A stretch of DNA of 7,668 nt. It comes from an uncultured Clostridia bacterium (lineage in GTDB: Bacteria > Bacillota_A > Clostridia > TANB77 > CAG-508). Of this stretch, positions 5,781-7,668 are shown one piece after another (positions within the stretch are counted from its first letter, which is position 1; each line of letters opens with the position of its first letter). The stretch spans positions 1 through 7,668 of the forward strand of contig CANQXO010000063.1 in the NCBI GenBank assembly GCA_947627825.1, written 5' to 3'. The notes under the pieces were generated by a model that was not told the origin of the DNA, did not search any database, and saw only the letters and a list, made by a program, of their open reading frames with translations. Made by a program: the position numbers and the translations under genes.

Positions 5781-6509
5781 TTACAAATTAAAATATTTTG
5801 ATTTTTTTGCTTCTTCATATTCTTCTGGTGTACCAAATTCAACATGGTAATCTAATAAATAATCTATTATTTTTAAATTATGAATACACATAATGTTAAA
5901 AACTCCACTCATAAAACATTCTTCATAAGGGCAATTATTGATATATTCAGTTGCCATCTTTTCAAATATATTTTTATTTTTAAATACATAAGCTCCACAT
6001 ATTGCATGAGAGCTAACAACTTGCTTTTCAACTGTTCCTACAATTTTATTACCTTTAAATCTTACATAACTAAATTGTGGCAAGTTTGATTCAAACGTTA
6101 ATAACGCACCATCGGCATTAAATAAATTTTTATTAAAATCATCATTTAATTTACTTGATTTAAACATATGATCACAATCATTAAAAATTATTGGTTTATC
6201 ATTATTAATATCTTCTATTCCTTTCATGCAAGTATGTACTGGTCCTGGAAAAACTTTATCAATCATTTTTATTTTTGCATTTGGGAAATAACTTAATATT
6301 ACTTTATCAATTTTAAATTTATCTATATGTTCTTTTAAAACAACAAATATTAAATCCTCGATATCTATATAATTCAATATAGATATTGTTGACCAATATA
6401 AAAACGGTTTATTTTTTATTTCAATTAAAGGTTTTGGAATTACATATCCATTTTTACAAAATCTTGATCCTACCCCTCCCATTGGCATAATCAAATTTAC
6501 TTTTCCCAT
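5781..6509 (-). CDS. Sugar-phosphate/CTP-type nucleotidyltransferase (GT-A fold)
   Basis: 242 residues, a normal length for a single-domain NTP transferase. The signature nucleotide-binding loop is present as MGGVGSRF (10-17), with the expected lysine in IPKPLIEI (K26). A metal-binding DxD-like motif, NDCDHMF, is at 110-116 (D111, D113). VEKQ (160-163) with GAYVF (172-176) forms the substrate-binding region, and EFGTPEEY at 224-231 closes the fold, as in many NDP-sugar pyrophosphorylases. It should join a nucleotide to a phosphorylated sugar or alcohol, releasing pyrophosphate; whether CTP or another NTP is used is not visible. Start ATG 6509 has AAGGAG with a 6-base spacer. It sits 23 bases after the glycosyltransferase gene and 18 before the kinase, so the kinase product is a reasonable substrate (inference). 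It is a paralog of the first domain of the protein at 3950-4921, with catalytic motifs intact here. Confidence 0.85.
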   Translation of the reverse strand: MGKVNLIMPMGGVGSRFCKNGYVIPKPLIEIKNKPFLYWSTISILNYIDIEDLIFVVLKEHIDKFKIDKVILSYFPNAKIKMIDKVFPGPVHTCMKGIEDINNDKPIIFNDCDHMFKSSKLNDDFNKNLFNADGALLTFESNLPQFSYVRFKGNKIVGTVEKQVVSSHAICGAYVFKNKNIFEKMATEYINNCPYEECFMSGVFNIMCIHNLKIIDYLLDYHVEFGTPEEYEEAKKSKYFNL

Positions 6510-6532
6510 ATAATACTCCTTATTTATTTGCT

Positions 6533-7668
6533 CTATACCTTTAATAATTCATCTATTATATATGTACAAACTGCTATTGGTGACCAATTTTTATTAAAAG
6601 TATTTATAATTTCTTCTTTGTTTACTTTAGGCAAATTTTTTATGTCTCTTTTGAACTTGTTCCAATTCACATCTTCATCTTTTAAATATCCCATTGGTAC
6701 TGTTTCAACTACTTCTTTATCAAAAGGCTTGTACCATTTTACTGATAATTTATCTGTAAATATTGCTGTTCCAGATATAAAAGATTCTAAAAAACGATTC
6801 GGAATACTTAATCTATATCCTGAAATATTTAAGTTATATTCAAATTGTGCTACGTGGTCACAGAATTTTTCTATTGGTACTACTAAACTCTTATCTATAT
6901 TTAATCCACCATTATCAGAATTTCCTCTATTAATTACTCTTGCATCATATAACTTTTTAGGTTCTATTTTTGAAATTATGTCAGCAGCTTTTTTTCTTTT
7001 TTCATTTGGATGCTGTATTTCATCTCCATAATATCCCAATATTTGTGATTCTTCATCAACATCAAAGTCTTCCCTATCAAATTTTAAAATTACAGGTCCT
7101 TTAGAATTTCCAAAATAACACATTAACTTTTTATCTTTTTTTATATCTTTACTTCCAACATAATTTTGATAAGCCTTTTTTAGCAATGAATAACTTATAC
7201 CATTTGAAAGTTTTCTAGTTCCTAACATTAATGGTTTTATTTTATTTTTATTTTCTACAAAATTAGTACATAGCTTTCTTTTTCCACTATTTTCTTCTTT
7301 TTCATGGTCTGTCCATGGTACTAATATTTTAGGTGTCAAATTAAAACCTTTTGCATCTAAGTCCTTAGGGCATTGTACTTTAAAATAAATATCACTATCT
7401 TCTAAATCTTTTGAATTAAATAAATATGGAGAATCTGCACTATCAATAACAAATTTCTTTTTTTCTCCATTATCTAAAATCAAATATCCTTTTAAATTAT
7501 AAGAATTTGCTTTTTTAAAAATAGTTCTATAAAAAACTCTAATTATTCTAGATATTATTTCATTATTACAAATAGACGCTATTTTTAAAAATATATCTGA
7601 TTTAAAACTTATTCTTATTTTTTTTTGATTTTGCAATTCATAAAATCCTAATAAATAATACATAAAAT
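6533..7668 (-). CDS. Exostosin/GT47-like glycosyltransferase (5' end probably outside the window)
   Basis: The frame stays open to the right edge. An ATG lies at 7663, giving 376 residues, but only five bases precede it, so its ribosome site cannot be checked, and the N-terminus (YYLLGFYELQNQ) looks internal; the true start is likely beyond the window. The C-terminal third has the exostosin-type GT-B donor-site pattern: FEYNLNISGY (274-283), then IPNRFLESFISGTAIFTD (287-304), then KWYKPF (309-314) and VNWNKFKRDI (332-341), resembling the S-x-R-x-x-E-x-x-x-x-G-x-I/A-x-I ... LPF ... W-x-x-F arrangement of GT47 and CAP10-type enzymes. No membrane segment is evident, so it is probably a cytoplasmic or peripherally bound enzyme adding a sugar to the repeat unit. 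Family assignment is by pattern only; the donor and acceptor are unknown. It ends 23 bases before the nucleotidyltransferase. Confidence 0.55.
   Translation of the reverse strand, partial: FMYYLLGFYELQNQKKIRISFKSDIFLKIASICNNEIISRIIRVFYRTIFKKANSYNLKGYLILDNGEKKKFVIDSADSPYLFNSKDLEDSDIYFKVQCPKDLDAKGFNLTPKILVPWTDHEKEENSGKRKLCTNFVENKNKIKPLMLGTRKLSNGISYSLLKKAYQNYVGSKDIKKDKKLMCYFGNSKGPVILKFDREDFDVDEESQILGYYGDEIQHPNEKRKKAADIISKIEPKKLYDARVINRGNSDNGGLNIDKSLVVPIEKFCDHVAQFEYNLNISGYRLSIPNRFLESFISGTAIFTDKLSVKWYKPFDKEVVETVPMGYLKDEDVNWNKFKRDIKNLPKVNKEEIINTFNKNWSPIAVCTYIIDELLKV

Noticed and set aside
5880..6089. A 69-codon open frame on the plus strand
   Set aside because: It lies entirely antisense within the nucleotidyltransferase gene, has no ribosome site and reads as low-complexity Phe/Ile/Tyr/Ser-rich sequence, as expected from an AT-rich antisense frame.
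6528..7031. A 167-codon open frame on the plus strand
   Set aside because: It is antisense to the glycosyltransferase gene, has no recognisable domain and has the Ser/Phe/Leu-rich composition of a shadow frame.
7618..7626. A9 run (sense strand) near the 5' end of the glycosyltransferase, a possible phase-variation site
   Set aside because: Runs of eight A or T also occur at 2447-2454, 2670-2677 and 3480-3487 in other genes, so such tracts are ordinary for this base composition and no special switch is indicated.

Overview
The window is very AT-rich, by eye about a quarter G+C. Its genes are closely packed and mostly start behind AAGGAG/GGAGG-type ribosome sites. Together with the protein types (DUF4143 ATPase, HepT-like fragment, Wzx flippase) this suggests a low-GC Firmicute such as a clostridium. 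Fusobacteria or another AT-rich lineage cannot be excluded from sequence alone. No rRNA, tRNA or CRISPR array was seen.

Layout: (1) Positions 2-328, plus strand: the C-terminal end of an AAA ATPase of the DUF4143 family, closed by a hairpin at 345-379. (2) Positions 380-1807: a graveyard of decayed accessory DNA. It holds a 56-residue HepT-like fragment on the minus strand, a short GC-richer patch, an IS200-type left-end hairpin with the first third of a frameshifted tnpA, a degenerate helix-turn-helix relic, a hairpin that would terminate minus-strand transcription, and about 470 bases with no recognisable gene. (3) Positions 1808-7668: six minus-strand genes forming the 3' part of a surface-polysaccharide operon whose promoter lies beyond the right edge.

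In transcription order the operon encodes an exostosin/GT47-like glycosyltransferase (5' end probably outside the window), a GT-A-fold nucleotidyltransferase, an aminoglycoside/choline-kinase-fold phosphotransferase, a protein that joins a second, diverged nucleotidyltransferase domain to a HAD-like domain, a stand-alone HAD phosphatase, and a Wzx-type flippase. Gaps are 23 and 18 bases, then overlaps of 35 bases and 1 base, then 49 bases, so the genes are very likely co-transcribed and partly translationally coupled.

The most interesting part is the central cassette of kinase, two nucleotidyltransferase domains and two HAD domains. By analogy with LicA/LicC it could make a nucleotide-activated small molecule or unusual sugar for decorating a capsule or exopolysaccharide, with the glycosyltransferase and flippase assembling and exporting the repeat unit. 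The substrate cannot be read from the sequence. The fused protein looks like a diverged paralog of the neighbouring nucleotidyltransferase that has lost its nucleotide-binding and metal-binding signatures.
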